DNA of 64,000 bases from Sphingomonas flavescens (GTDB lineage: Bacteria > Pseudomonadota > Alphaproteobacteria > Sphingomonadales > Sphingomonadaceae), in assembly GCF_030866745.1 (NCBI RefSeq), contig NZ_CP133016.1:992001-1056000 (forward strand), read 5' to 3'. The notes beneath the pieces were generated by a model, which was not told where the DNA came from, made no database searches, and worked only from the letters and a program-made list of their open reading frames with translations. Both the position numbers and the translations under genes were made by a program. Position 1 is the stretch's first letter; every line of letters starts with the position of its first letter. Shown here piece by piece: positions 44,078 to 52,744 of this stretch.

Positions 44078-45940
44078 TCAGGCCGCAAGCGTCTCCAGCT
44101 GCTCGTTCGCCTCGATCCACCGCGCCTCCGCCGCCTCCAGCTTCGCCGCGATCTCCGCGCGCCGCCGGCTGAGCTCGCTCATCGGCAGCTTGCCCAGCTC
44201 CGCCGGCGCTGACGCCGGGTCGAACATCGCCCGCTCGATCGCCGACTGCTGCGCCGTCAGCCGCGCGCTCTCCGCCTCCGCATCGGCCGCCGCCTTCTTC
44301 AGCTGGCGCTCCTCTTCTCGCGCCTTCGCCGCCTTGCGGTCAAGCTTCGGCGCCTTCGCCTTCGCCTCTACCGCCGGCTGGTTCCGGCCCAGCACCAGGT
44401 CGATATAATCGTCGACGCTGCCCGCATATTCAGTCGCGCCGCCGTCCTCGACCAGCACCAGCCTGTCGGCGGTCAGCTCGATCATGTGCCGGTCGTGGCT
44501 GACGATGATCACCGCCCCGTCATAGCCGTTCAGCGCCTGCACCAGCGCCTCGCGGCTATCGACGTCGAGGTGGTTGGTCGGCTCGTCGAGGATCAGCAGG
44601 TGCGGCGCATCCCGCGTGATCAACGCCAGCGCCAGCCGGGCCCGCTCCCCGCCCGACAGCTTGCCCACCAGAGTCGTTGCCTTGTCGCCCGAAAAGCCGA
44701 ACCGCCCGAGCTGCGCCCGCACCGAGCCCGGCGTCGCGCCGCTCATCGCCCGCGTCATATGCTGCAGCGGCGTAGCGTCGCCGTGCAGCTCCTCGACCTG
44801 GTACTGCGTGAAGTAACCGACCCGCATCTTGCCCGACGCGGTCACGCTGCCCTCCATCGGCTTCAGCTGCGCCGCCAGCAGCCGCGCCAGCGTCGTCTTG
44901 CCGTTGCCGTTCCGCCCCAGCAGCGCCAGCCGGTCGTCCGGGTCGATGCGCAGGTTCAGCCGCCGCAGCACCGGCGTCTCCGAATAGCCGACCGCCGCCA
45001 TGTCCAGCGTGATCAGCGGTGGCTTCAGCTCCGTCGGGCTGGGGAAATCGAACGACAGGCTCGGATCGTCGGCCATCGCCGCGATCGGCTGCATCTTCGC
45101 CAGCATCTTGGCCCGCGACTGCGCCTGCTTGGCCGTCGATGCCCGCGCGCTGTTGCGGGCGATATAGTCCTGCAGCCGCGCCCGCTGCGCATCCTGCGAC
45201 GCCTGCGCCGCGGCCAGCTGCGCCGCGCGCTCGGCCCGCTGCCGCTCGAAGCTGTCGTAGCCGCCCGCGTAGAGCGTGATCTGTCCCCGCTCGAGGTGCA
45301 GGATATTGTCGACGACATTGTTGAGCAGGTCGCGCTCGTGGCTGATCACCACCAGCGTCCCCGGATAGCTCTTCAGGAAATCCTCGAGCCACATCGTCGC
45401 TTCCAGGTCGAGGTGGTTCGACGGCTCGTCGAGCAGCAGCAGATCGGGCGCGGAGAACAGCAGCGCGGCCAGCGCCACGCGCATCTTCCACCCGCCCGAA
45501 TAGCTGTCGAGCGGCCGCTCCTGCATCTCCTCGTCGAAGCCCAGCCCCAGCAGGATCCGCGCCGCCCGCGCCGGCGCCGTGTAAGCGTCGATCGCCAGCA
45601 GCCGTTCGTACACGTCGCTCAGCCGGTCCGGATCGGTGCAGGTCTCGCTCTCGACCATCAGCCGCGCCCGCTCAGCATCGGCGGCCAGCACCGTCTCGAA
45701 CGGGCTCGCAGACCCCGCCGGCGCTTCCTGCGCGATATAGCCCAGCCGCGTCCGCCGAGGCAGCTCGATCGCCCCCTCGTCGGGCTCGATCTGCCCGATG
45801 ATCGCCTTCATCAACGTCGACTTCCCCGCGCCGTTGCGCCCGATCAGCCCCACGCGAGCCCCCGGCGGAATCGACGCGCTCGCGCGCTGCAAAATCGGCC
45901 GCCCGCCCAGGCGGACCGTAATCCCGTTGATTGTCAGCAT
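44078..45940 (-). CDS. ABC-F family ATPase (Uup/YheS-like)
   Basis: 620 aa with two ATPase cassettes and no membrane segments. Walker A motifs are GLIGRNGAGKSTLMKAI and ALLGRNGNGKTTLARLL; signature motifs are LDSYSGGWKMRVALA and VGKLSGGERARLALAL; Walker B motifs are LLLLDEPSNHLD and LLILDEPTNHLD. A charged helical linker separates the cassettes, and the end (AKAREEERQLKKAAADAEAE) is a coiled coil as in Uup. ABC-F proteins act on ribosomes or rRNA, relieving stalls or giving antibiotic tolerance. Its location inside the ribosomal-protein cluster is suggestive only. Confidence 0.95.
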   Translation of the reverse strand: MLTINGITVRLGGRPILQRASASIPPGARVGLIGRNGAGKSTLMKAIIGQIEPDEGAIELPRRTRLGYIAQEAPAGSASPFETVLAADAERARLMVESETCTDPDRLSDVYERLLAIDAYTAPARAARILLGLGFDEEMQERPLDSYSGGWKMRVALAALLFSAPDLLLLDEPSNHLDLEATMWLEDFLKSYPGTLVVISHERDLLNNVVDNILHLERGQITLYAGGYDSFERQRAERAAQLAAAQASQDAQRARLQDYIARNSARASTAKQAQSRAKMLAKMQPIAAMADDPSLSFDFPSPTELKPPLITLDMAAVGYSETPVLRRLNLRIDPDDRLALLGRNGNGKTTLARLLAAQLKPMEGSVTASGKMRVGYFTQYQVEELHGDATPLQHMTRAMSGATPGSVRAQLGRFGFSGDKATTLVGKLSGGERARLALALITRDAPHLLILDEPTNHLDVDSREALVQALNGYDGAVIIVSHDRHMIELTADRLVLVEDGGATEYAGSVDDYIDLVLGRNQPAVEAKAKAPKLDRKAAKAREEERQLKKAAADAEAESARLTAQQSAIERAMFDPASAPAELGKLPMSELSRRRAEIAAKLEAAEARWIEANEQLETLAA

Positions 45941-46006
45941 GGCCGCGCCCTAGCAGCGAAAGGTGGCAAGCTGAAGGCGGCGATTAGGCCGCTCGCACCA
46001 CCCCAC

Positions 46007-46034
46007 CGTCATCCCCGCGAAGGCGGGGCTCCAG
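46007..46034. repeat. REP-like palindromic intergenic repeat
   Basis: CGTCATCCCCGCGAAGGCGGGGCTCCAG contains the stem CCCCGC/GCGGGG around the loop GAAG. This consensus (CATCCCCGCGAAGGCGGGGATCCAG) is a familiar dispersed repeat in many alpha- and other proteobacteria. It lies between the ABC-F gene and the orphan antitoxin gene. Confidence 0.65.
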
Positions 46035-46052
46035 CCCCTAAGCGAAATTCCC

Positions 46053-46442
46053 CTAAGCGGTCTTTCGACGCAAACGGTATGGCCTGACCAAAACCGACGC
46101 GGGCAGCCCGAGCCCCCCGTGCAATTTGCGGATCATAGGTAGGCTGAGCGCGCGCTTCTTCGAGAGTACTTCGGACACGCGCCCGCGCGCGCCAATGAAT
46201 TTCCCGACGTCGGCGCGATCGAGTCGGCGCTGTTCCATGACGAACTCGATCAATGCTACCGGATCAGGGGCATCGATGCCGTGATGCTCCGCCTCATAAG
46301 CTTCGATCAGGGTAGACAAAACGTCGAGCCGGTCGCCCTCGGCCGTTCCGGCGCGCGCCATCATCAGCCCGTCGACCTCATCGATCGCAGCCTGGTAATC
46401 CGCTTCTGTCCGTGTTGGCCGGACTGTGACTGGCTCAGACAC
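46053..46442 (-). CDS. HigA-type antitoxin (helix-turn-helix), orphaned
   Basis: 129 aa from a GTG at 46442 that overlaps the 3' end of a truncated higB. The C-terminal half is the HTH: LIEFVMEQRRLDRADVGKFIGARGRVSEVLSKKRALSL, in the style of HigA antitoxins that repress their own operon. The N-terminal half (DYQAAIDEVDGLMMARAG, LSTLIEAYEAEHHGIDAPDP) is the YP_ HigA/HTH-XRE variant with an extended helical arm. The frame is open through to the methyltransferase fragment upstream, so a single 322-codon chimera from 47021 could also be made. The toxin is broken, leaving the antitoxin without its partner. Confidence 0.8.
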   Translation of the reverse strand: MSEPVTVRPTRTEADYQAAIDEVDGLMMARAGTAEGDRLDVLSTLIEAYEAEHHGIDAPDPVALIEFVMEQRRLDRADVGKFIGARGRVSEVLSKKRALSLPMIRKLHGGLGLPASVLVRPYRLRRKTA

Positions 46443-46600
46443 TTTCGATATCCAGTTCGTCATATTCCTTGTGGGTGCCGACGAAGCGTACATACACCAC
46501 GCGGAAATCATAATTGATGTAGGCAACAAGCCGATACTTGTTGCCCGCGATATTGAACACGACCCGTTCGCCGACCGGACTGGCGGAACGGAATTGATCA
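46435..46600 (-). pseudogene. higB toxin remnant (C-terminal half only)
   Basis: About 54 codons ending in TGA at 46435. The readable part DQFRSASPVGERVVFNIAGNKYR (parts FRSAS, RVVFNI, GNKYR), YINYDFRVVYVRFVGTH and KEYDELDIESV is the conserved C-terminal half of HigB mRNA interferases (RelE/HigB fold). The N-terminal half is missing and is replaced at about 46600 by methyltransferase sequence in another frame. No start codon or ribosome-binding site remains for the toxin frame. Confidence 0.75.
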
Positions 46601-47021
46601 CTGCATCTAACAGTAGCTTCAAGTAGTGCGACGCAGTGGGATCGCAGTGCAGGTACAAACTCCCTGTCGGCTTCAGCACGCGATGCAACTCGATAAGCCG
46701 GATCGCCATCATCGCAAGATAGGCCATCATGTCGTTCTCGCCGAGGAAGCCGCGCATCGCGCGCAGCAGCTCGGCGGCCGCCGTATTGCCGCTGCGGATC
46801 ACTTGGTCGAAAGCCTCCTCGGCATGGTCGTTCCAGTGCCAAGTATCCTCAAAGGCCTCGATCTGCGCATCGGCGCCGTCGCCAGTCTTCGACTTGAACA
46901 AGATGTTGTAATTGGCGTTCGAATTGAACGGCGGATCGAGGTAGATCAGGTCGACGCTCTCGCTCGCGATATGCTCGCGCAGCACATCGAGATTGTCGCC
47001 GTAAAACAGCTTGTTGGTCAC
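46599..47021 (-). pseudogene. DNA adenine methyltransferase remnant (N-terminal 141 codons)
   Basis: Starts at a GTG at 47021 with a strong GGAGGG box. NKLFYGDNLDVLREHI, DLIYLDPPFNSNANYN and HRVLKPTGSLYLHCDPTASHYLKLLLD are the first third of beta-class site-specific methyltransferases, including motif IV (DPPF). The sequence breaks after LLLDAV at about 46600; the target-recognition region and the FxGxG SAM-binding motif are absent, so it cannot be active. The reading frame continues without a stop through higB DNA and joins higA in frame. Confidence 0.78.
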
Positions 47022-47258
47022 GCACCCTCCGCCCCGAGCAGCAGCAGCGTAGGCTTCGCCGCACGCCGGCCGGCCTTCGATGTCTCTTCGCGCCGGCTCC
47101 CGTTTGCTTCGCAAAGCGCTCACCTGCGCTCGGCATCTCAGGGCTGTCCTACACCCCGCCCGTCATGCGATGATCGCCCTCGGCGGCATCTGCCTGCCCG
47201 GCTCTTTGCCATCGTTTGCTTCTGGTCAAACCTTCCGCCGCCCGCGGCCACGGCCGCT

Positions 47259-47295
47259 TAAGTTCACGCAAAAGGTGCTGCGCGGCGTGAACTTA
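47259..47295. repeat. Perfect 11-bp inverted repeat
   Basis: TAAGTTCACGC (47259-47269) and GCGTGAACTTA (47285-47295) are exact inverted copies around a 15-base loop. No T-run follows. It may be a remnant of a dispersed repeat or mobile element that brought the methyltransferase/HigBA block, or a regulatory hairpin. Confidence 0.45.
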
Positions 47296-47544
47296 GTGAC
47301 TTTACGCCTGTTCCACGCCCGCGTTCAGAGGGCGTTTGCAGCGGCGTTTCACGCGCCTGCGCCGCTGTTTAGCATCGATTGAGCGTCAATTGGCGCAGAT
47401 TGCACTTTAATTAAGCCCGATTAGGCGCACGTTGGTGCCCTTCACTTCTCGCCGGACATCCGCTAAGGGCCCGCGCTTCCAAGTCATTGGAAACCATTGC
47501 GGGAGGGCGCTTCGGCGTTCGCTAGCACCGCTAAACTGCAATCT

Positions 47545-47567
47545 CGCTTGAAATACCACTTCGAGCG
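47545..47567 (+). promoter_or_regulatory. Hairpin in the rplK leader, possible L1 autoregulatory site
   Basis: CGCTTGAA (47545-47552) and TTCGAGCG (47560-47567) form an 8-bp stem with one G-U and a 7-base loop, 16 bp before the rplK start. In E. coli, L1 represses rplKA by binding the L11 leader. Position suits this but the rRNA-like L1 motif was not demonstrated. Confidence 0.35.
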
Positions 47568-47583
47568 AAACTGAGAGTGAGAC

Positions 47584-48015
47584 ATGGCAAAGAAAATTAC
47601 CGGCTACATCAAGCTGCAGGTCCCGGCTGGCGCCGCGACCCCGGCTCCGCCGATCGGCCCGGCCCTGGGTCAGCGCGGCGTCAACATCATGGAATTCACC
47701 AAGGCGTTCAACGCCGCCACGCAGGAGCTGGAGCGCGGGTCGCCGATCCCGACGGTCATCACCGTCTACGCCGACCGGTCGTTCTCCTTCACCACCAAGA
47801 CGCCGCCGGCGTCGTTCCTGCTGAAGAAGGCCGCGAACCTGAAGTCGGGCTCGAAGGAGCCGGGCAAGGTCTCCGCGGGGACCATCAAGCGTTCGGCGCT
47901 CGCACAGATCGCCGAGACCAAGATGAAGGATCTCAACGCCAACGATATCGAGGCGGCGACCAAGATCATCGAAGGCTCCGCCCGCGCGATGGGCCTCCAG
48001 GTTGTGGAGGGCTAA
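47584..48015 (+). CDS. rplK: 50S ribosomal protein L11
   Basis: 143 aa, normal length. The N-terminal [30 protein letters not shown] segment (parts [17 protein letters not shown] and GVNIMEF) and the C-terminal rRNA-binding domain ([33 protein letters not shown]) are conserved. L11 binds the GTPase-associated centre of 23S rRNA and is needed for stringent-response activation. The ATG has GAGTGAG upstream. rplA follows after four bases. Normally nusG is just upstream; here the gap is 4.2 kb. Confidence 0.98.
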   Translation: MAKKITGYIKLQVPAGAATPAPPIGPALGQRGVNIMEFTKAFNAATQELERGSPIPTVITVYADRSFSFTTKTPPASFLLKKAANLKSGSKEPGKVSAGTIKRSALAQIAETKMKDLNANDIEAATKIIEGSARAMGLQVVEG

Positions 48016-48019
48016 CGAC

Positions 48020-48715
48020 ATGGCAAAGCTGACCAAGAAGCAGAAGGCTTTCACCGCGGTCGACCGCGAGAAGCTGTACGGCGTCGATGAAGCGATCGCG
48101 CTGGTGAAGACCAACGCCACCGCCAAGTTCGACGAGACCGTCGAAGTCGCGCTGAACCTCGGCGTCGATCCGCGCCACGCCGACCAGATGGTCCGCGGCG
48201 TCGTCAACCTGCCCAAGGGCACCGGCAAGTCGGTGCGCGTGGCGGTGTTCGCCAAGGGCGCCAAGGCTGAGGAAGCCACGGCCGCCGGTGCGGACGTCGT
48301 CGGCGCCGAAGACCTGATGGAAACCATCCAGGGCGGCACGATCGACTTCGACCGCGTCATCGCGACCCCGGACATGATGGGCGTCGTCGGCCGCCTCGGT
48401 AAGGTGCTGGGTCCCAAGGGCCTGATGCCGAACCCGAAGCTCGGCACCGTCACCATGGACGTCGCCAAGGCCGTCAACGACGCCAAGTCGGGCCAGGTCG
48501 AGTTCCGTGTCGAGAAGGCGGGCATCGTCCACGCCGGCATCGGCAAGGCGAGCTTCTCCGAGGGCGACCTCAAGGAGAATTTCACCGCGCTGGTCGACGC
48601 GATCATCCGCAACAAGCCGTCGGGCGCCAAGGGCAAGTTCGTCCAGAAGCTGTCGATGTCCTCGTCGATGGGCCCGGGCGTGAAGGTTGACCTCACCGAG
48701 GTTGCCGGCGCCTAA
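48020..48715 (+). CDS. rplA: 50S ribosomal protein L1
   Basis: 231 aa from the ATG at 48020, preceded by GGAGGGC; upstream in-frame codons overlap rplK and are ignored. Family blocks are [79 protein letters not shown] (parts [15 protein letters not shown]) and a C-terminal [12 protein letters not shown]1 forms the L1 stalk and autoregulates rplKA. In most bacteria rplJ follows; here an M1 aminopeptidase gene intervenes. Confidence 0.98.
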   Translation: MAKLTKKQKAFTAVDREKLYGVDEAIALVKTNATAKFDETVEVALNLGVDPRHADQMVRGVVNLPKGTGKSVRVAVFAKGAKAEEATAAGADVVGAEDLMETIQGGTIDFDRVIATPDMMGVVGRLGKVLGPKGLMPNPKLGTVTMDVAKAVNDAKSGQVEFRVEKAGIVHAGIGKASFSEGDLKENFTALVDAIIRNKPSGAKGKFVQKLSMSSSMGPGVKVDLTEVAGA

Positions 48716-48736
48716 CGAAGGTTAACTTACGTCTCT

Positions 48737-48785
48737 TTCCTTGGGGCGCGGTGGGCGCTAGCGGTTCCACCGCGTCCTCAAGGAA
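48737..48785 (+). promoter_or_regulatory. Long hairpin covering the aminopeptidase ribosome-binding site
   Basis: Left arm 48737-48754 and right arm 48767-48785 pair over 18 base pairs with one G-U and a single bulged T (48775); the loop is 12 bases. The right arm includes AGGAA of the AAGGAAG Shine-Dalgarno (48780-48786) for the ATG at 48792. It lies in the 76-bp gap after rplA. It could terminate or process the rplKA message, or hide the aminopeptidase start. Confidence 0.55.
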
Positions 48786-48791
48786 GAGTCC

Positions 48792-51458
48792 ATGAAGTCT
48801 TCAGTACTGCTGCTTGCCACTGCCGCGCTGGCCCTCGTTGCCCCGGCCACCCTCCCCGCCCAGACTGCCGCCCGCGTCGACACCGTCGATGCCAGCCTGC
48901 CGACCCAGCTGCCGCGCACCGCGATCCCGCATCACTACGCGCTGAATGTCACGCCGCACGCCGAGCGGCTCACCTTCGACGGCACCGCCGCCATCGACCT
49001 CGAGATCATCAAGCCGACCCGCGAGCTGACCCTCAACGCCGCGGACCTGACCTTCTCCTCGGCCCGCCTCGTGCCGGCGAGCGGAGCGCCCCTGACCGGC
49101 ACTTCCGCCGTCAACGCAGACTCGGAGACCGCGACCTTCACCTTCCCGAAGGTGCTGCCGGTCGGAACGTATCGCCTTGAGCTCACCTACGCCGGCAAGA
49201 TCAACACCCAGGCCAACGGCCTCTTCGCGCTCGACTACAAGAACAGGGAGGGCAAGGACGCCCGCGCCATCTACACCCAGTTCGAAGCGGCCGACGCCCG
49301 GCGCTTCATGCCGAGCTGGGACGAGCCCGACTACAAGGCCACCTTCGACCTCACCGTTCGCGTCCCCGCGGCGCAGATGGCGGTCAGCAACATGCCCGCC
49401 GCGTCCAGCCGCAACATCGCGGGCGGCCTGAAGGAAGTCCGTTTCCAGACGACGCCGACCATGTCGTCCTACTTGCTGTTCCTCGGCGCCGGCGATCTCG
49501 ACCGCGTCACCAAGCAGGCGGCGGGTCGCGAGGTTGGTATCGTCACCACCCGCGGCAACGGCGACAAGGCCGGCTGGGCGCTCGACGCCGAGGCGCAGAT
49601 CCTGCCCTTCTACAACGACTATTTCGGCACGCCCTACCCGCTGCCCAAGCTCGATAACGTCGCGGGTCCCGGCCAGTCGCAATTCTTCGGCGCGATGGAA
49701 AATTGGGGCGCGATCTTCACCTTCGAGTCCGTCCTGCTCGACGATCCGGCAATTACTTCCGAGGCCCAGCGCCACGGCATCTTCTCGACCGAAGCGCACG
49801 AGATGGCGCACCAATGGTTCGGCGACCTCGTCACTATGGCCTGGTGGGACGACCTGTGGCTGAACGAAGGCTTCGCCAGCTGGATGGAGAACAAGGCCAC
49901 CCAGCATTTCCATCCCGACTGGGCTGCCGACATCGATCGCGTCGGCTCGCGCGAAGCGGCGATGGGGCTGGACTCGCTCAACTCCACCCACCCGGTCGTG
50001 CAGCAGGTCCGTACAGTGGAGCAGGCCAACCAGGCGTTCGACACCATCTCCTACCAGAAGGGCGAGTCGGTCATTTCGATGCTCGAGGCGTTCGCGACGC
50101 CGGACGTCTGGCGCGCGGGCATCCGCCGCTACGTCGCGACCCATGCGTATCAGAACACGCGAACAACTGATCTGTGGGCGGCCGCCGAAGCGGCTGGCGC
50201 TCGGGGCCTGACGACCGTTGCGACCGACTTCACCACCCAGCCTGGCGTTCCGCTGATCACGGTCGGGGCTTCGCGGTGCGTCGGCGGCAATACGGTCGCC
50301 ACACTGACTCAAGGTCAATATTCGGTCGACCGCCGTGCCGAGGTCTCAGCACGCCCGCTGAGCTGGCATGTCCCCGTCAGCGCCAGCGCGGGCGGCGCGA
50401 TGGCCAAGCTCGTAACCTCCGGACGCACTGCTCAATTGAGCGTGCCGGGCTGCGGACCGCTACTCGTCAATGCGGGCCAGTATGGCTATTTCCGCACGCT
50501 CTACACGCCGCAGCAAAATAATGCCCTCGTCGGCGTCCTGCCGCGCCTTTCCGGCGTCGATCAGTATGGCCTGTTCTCCAACGGCTTCGAGATGTCGCTA
50601 GCCGGTTACCAGCCAATGGCCGCGGGTCTCGACCTCCTTGGCGCCGTTCCGCGCGATGCGAATGCGAAGGTCACTCAATATGCCGCCAACTATTGGACAG
50701 ACCTTTACGATCTGCTGGAGGGCGACAAGGCCGCCCAGACAGCACTCGCGACACGTATTCGCGCAATCTACGGTCCGCGGCTGACGCAACTCGGGTTCGC
50801 ACCGCGGACCGGTGAAGCGTCGACCGACGCACTGCTGCGACCGCGGCTGATCGACACGCTAGGCAAGGTCCAGGATCCGCGTGTTGCCGCCGAAGCCAAC
50901 CGGCTGTTCGGCGCCTGGAAGGCCAACCCGAATGCGATCTTTGGCTCATTGAAGACGACGTGGCTGAGCGTGATCGCGCGCAATGCGGACGCGGCGACAT
51001 GGGAGGCGATTCACCAGAAAGCGCTGTCGACTTCAGGCAATCTTGAGCGCACCGCGTTGTACCGCCTGCTTGGCAGCACGCGCGACGAAGCTTTGGCCCG
51101 CCGCGCGCTCGATCTTTCGCTGACGGCCGAGCCGGGGAAGACGACCAGCGCCGCGATCATCACGTCGGTAGCCGCTGCCCATCCGAAGCTGGCGGTCAAT
51201 TTCGTTCTCAGCCACCTCGCGCAGGTCAATCAGCTGATCGACATTTCGGGGCGGTCGCGGTTCATGCAGCGGTTGGTGCAAGGTTCGCACGATCCGGCGT
51301 TCATTCCGATCCTGGAGGATTACGCCAGCAAGAACCTGAAACCGACGGACCGCAAGCCGATCCAGCAGGTCATCGACAGGCTACGGTCGGAATCGACCCA
51401 GCTGCCTCGCGTTCGCTCGGAGACGGCGGCGTGGCTGGCGGCGCATCCTGCGGGTTGA
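48792..51458 (+). CDS. Secreted M1-family metallopeptidase (aminopeptidase N-like)
   Basis: 888 aa with a signal peptide (MKSSVLLLATAALALVAPA, cleaved near LPA). The exopeptidase motif GAMENWG precedes the zinc site HEMAH (His336, Glu337, His340) with the third ligand Glu359 in WLNEGFASW, the exact HExxH-X18-E spacing. The C-terminal half is the helical ERAP1-like domain (LVQGSHDPAFIPILEDYASKN). It removes N-terminal residues from peptides in the periplasm or outside. Its Shine-Dalgarno is buried in a long hairpin. The gene sits between rplA and rplJ, with which it has no functional link. Confidence 0.94.
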   Translation: MKSSVLLLATAALALVAPATLPAQTAARVDTVDASLPTQLPRTAIPHHYALNVTPHAERLTFDGTAAIDLEIIKPTRELTLNAADLTFSSARLVPASGAPLTGTSAVNADSETATFTFPKVLPVGTYRLELTYAGKINTQANGLFALDYKNREGKDARAIYTQFEAADARRFMPSWDEPDYKATFDLTVRVPAAQMAVSNMPAASSRNIAGGLKEVRFQTTPTMSSYLLFLGAGDLDRVTKQAAGREVGIVTTRGNGDKAGWALDAEAQILPFYNDYFGTPYPLPKLDNVAGPGQSQFFGAMENWGAIFTFESVLLDDPAITSEAQRHGIFSTEAHEMAHQWFGDLVTMAWWDDLWLNEGFASWMENKATQHFHPDWAADIDRVGSREAAMGLDSLNSTHPVVQQVRTVEQANQAFDTISYQKGESVISMLEAFATPDVWRAGIRRYVATHAYQNTRTTDLWAAAEAAGARGLTTVATDFTTQPGVPLITVGASRCVGGNTVATLTQGQYSVDRRAEVSARPLSWHVPVSASAGGAMAKLVTSGRTAQLSVPGCGPLLVNAGQYGYFRTLYTPQQNNALVGVLPRLSGVDQYGLFSNGFEMSLAGYQPMAAGLDLLGAVPRDANAKVTQYAANYWTDLYDLLEGDKAAQTALATRIRAIYGPRLTQLGFAPRTGEASTDALLRPRLIDTLGKVQDPRVAAEANRLFGAWKANPNAIFGSLKTTWLSVIARNADAATWEAIHQKALSTSGNLERTALYRLLGSTRDEALARRALDLSLTAEPGKTTSAAIITSVAAAHPKLAVNFVLSHLAQVNQLIDISGRSRFMQRLVQGSHDPAFIPILEDYASKNLKPTDRKPIQQVIDRLRSESTQLPRVRSETAAWLAAHPAG

Positions 51459-51718
51459 TCGATCGGCGTTTTTCGCTATAGGCGCGGCTCGCGTCGGCTC
51501 TGCCGGCGCAGCCGTCCGAGACAGTTGCTGAGGTTCGCCTCTTAATTCGCAGCCTAGACGGGGACAGGAAATTTCGGAGCGGCCCGCCGCTTCGTCGTGC
51601 GTTGCCTGTGCAGCGCTCTCCAACTCCCCACGGACCTTAAGTGCTCAGACGCCTGGCGACTGAGTTTTGTTGAACCTCATCCGGCGCGTTCGCGCACCGG
51701 GTGGATTATGGAGTTGGC
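51459..51718 (+). promoter_or_regulatory. rplJL leader region
   Basis: The 260-bp gap before rplJ contains no gene. In many bacteria this leader carries a kink-turn RNA that binds the L10-(L12) complex for autoregulation; I cannot confirm that fold by eye. A hairpin CCGGCGCG-TTCG-CGCACCGG (51681-51700) with a UUCG tetraloop and one mismatch lies 19 bp before the start codon. The promoter is probably in 51470-51560. Confidence 0.4.
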
Positions 51719-52234
51719 ATGGATCGTTCGCAAAAAGCCGATCTGGTCGACGAGCTGAAGAACGTCTTCTCCGAGACGAGCGTGGTGGTTGTCACCCGCA
51801 ATCTCGGCCTGTCCGTGGCGCAGTCCACGGACCTGCGACTGAAGATGCGCGACGCCGGCGCCCAGTTCAAAGTTGCGAAGAACCGACTTGCCCTGATTGC
51901 GCTCGAGGATACGCGTTACAAGCCGATCGGCGACCTGCTTACAGGCCCGACCGCGCTGGCAACGTCGAGCGACCCCGTTGCGGCGGCCAAGGTGGCCGTC
52001 GATTTCGCCAAGACGACCGACAAGTTCGAGATCGTCGGCGGCGCGATGGGCGACACCATCCTCGACGTGGACGGGATCAAGGCGCTGGCCGAGCTTCCCT
52101 CGCTCGATCAACTGCGCGCGACCATCGTGGGCCTCATCCAGGCGCCCGCGACCAAGATCGCCCGCACGATCAACGAGCCGGGTGCCCAGCTGGCACGGGT
52201 CTTCGGCGCCTACGCGGCCAAGGACGCCGCGTAA
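51719..52234 (+). CDS. rplJ: 50S ribosomal protein L10
   Basis: 171 aa from the ATG at 51719 with GGAG upstream; six in-frame codons before it are not needed. Conserved parts are [58 protein letters not shown] and the C-terminal helix that docks L7/L12 dimers. L10 forms the base of the ribosomal stalk and with L7/L12 autoregulates the operon. rplL follows 61 bp downstream. Confidence 0.97.
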   Translation: MDRSQKADLVDELKNVFSETSVVVVTRNLGLSVAQSTDLRLKMRDAGAQFKVAKNRLALIALEDTRYKPIGDLLTGPTALATSSDPVAAAKVAVDFAKTTDKFEIVGGAMGDTILDVDGIKALAELPSLDQLRATIVGLIQAPATKIARTINEPGAQLARVFGAYAAKDAA

Positions 52235-52295
52235 GCGACAGTTTTTCATCAACGCACGACATCAAGGGGCAGCAGCCCCGCACTAGGAGTTTACA

Positions 52296-52673
52296 ATGGC
52301 TGATATTCAGAAGCTGGTTGACGATCTTTCGGCGCTCACCGTCCTCGAGGCGGCGGACCTCGCCAAGGCGCTCGAAGAGAAGTGGGGCGTTTCCGCCGCT
52401 GCCGCGGTTGCGGTTGCGGGCCCGGCCGCTGGCGGCGCTGCCGCTCCGGCCGCCGAAGAGAAGACCGAGTTTGACGTGATCCTCACCGGCGACGGTGGCA
52501 AGAAGATCAACGTGATCAAGGAAGTCCGCGCCATCACCGGTCTCGGCCTGGGCGAAGCCAAGGCGCTCGTCGAAGCCGCGCCGAAGCCGATCAAGGAAGG
52601 CGTCAACAAGGACGAAGCCGAGAAGATCAAGAAGCAGATCGAGGAAGCCGGCGGCACGATCGAGCTCAAGTAA
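52296..52673 (+). CDS. rplL: 50S ribosomal protein L7/L12
   Basis: 125 aa, normal length. The N-terminal dimerisation helix ([29 protein letters not shown], seen in parts) is joined by an Ala-rich hinge to the C-terminal domain with [37 protein letters not shown] and a final GGTIELK. It recruits translation factors to the ribosome. A strong intrinsic terminator 43 bp downstream ends the unit, so rpoB, 9 kb away, must have its own promoter. Confidence 0.98.
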   Translation: MADIQKLVDDLSALTVLEAADLAKALEEKWGVSAAAAVAVAGPAAGGAAAPAAEEKTEFDVILTGDGGKKINVIKEVRAITGLGLGEAKALVEAAPKPIKEGVNKDEAEKIKKQIEEAGGTIELK

Positions 52674-52715
52674 GCTCGTTCAAGCAACCGACTTCAGCTT
52701 CTCGCTGAAACAGGG

Positions 52716-52743
52716 AGGGCGGCTCTTCGGGGCCGCCCTTTTT
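52716..52743 (+). terminator. Intrinsic terminator of rplJL
   Basis: AGGGCGGC (52716-52723) and GCCGCCCT (52732-52739) form a perfect 8-bp stem around TCTTCGGG, followed by TTTTT. It ends just before the stop codon of the convergent dioxygenase gene. This separates rplJL from any downstream transcription, unlike the classical rplJL-rpoBC operon. Confidence 0.88.
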
Positions 52744-52744
52744 G

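Larger units (their letters stand above)
47022..47583. other. 562-bp non-coding gap upstream of rplK
   Basis: No credible gene is seen on either strand; open frames here are short and lack family features. The gap holds a perfect 11-bp inverted repeat at 47259-47295 and a CAGCGGCG/CGCCGCTG pair near 47335-47365. The stretch 47370-47540 is relatively AT-rich for this genome and probably contains the rplKA promoter. A small hairpin lies just before the rplK ribosome-binding site. TTCACGC-like words recur three times between 47260 and 47355. Confidence 0.6.

Noticed and set aside
44486..46087. A 533-codon plus-strand open frame
   Set aside because: Antisense to the ABC-F ATPase; Arg/His/Gln-rich mirror composition only.
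46053..47021. A functional restriction-modification or toxin-antitoxin defence system
   Set aside because: The methyltransferase lacks its SAM motif and recognition region and the toxin lacks its N-terminal half; only the antitoxin is complete.
48801..50318. A 505-codon minus-strand open frame
   Set aside because: Antisense to the M1 aminopeptidase, whose zinc site and signal peptide are clear.
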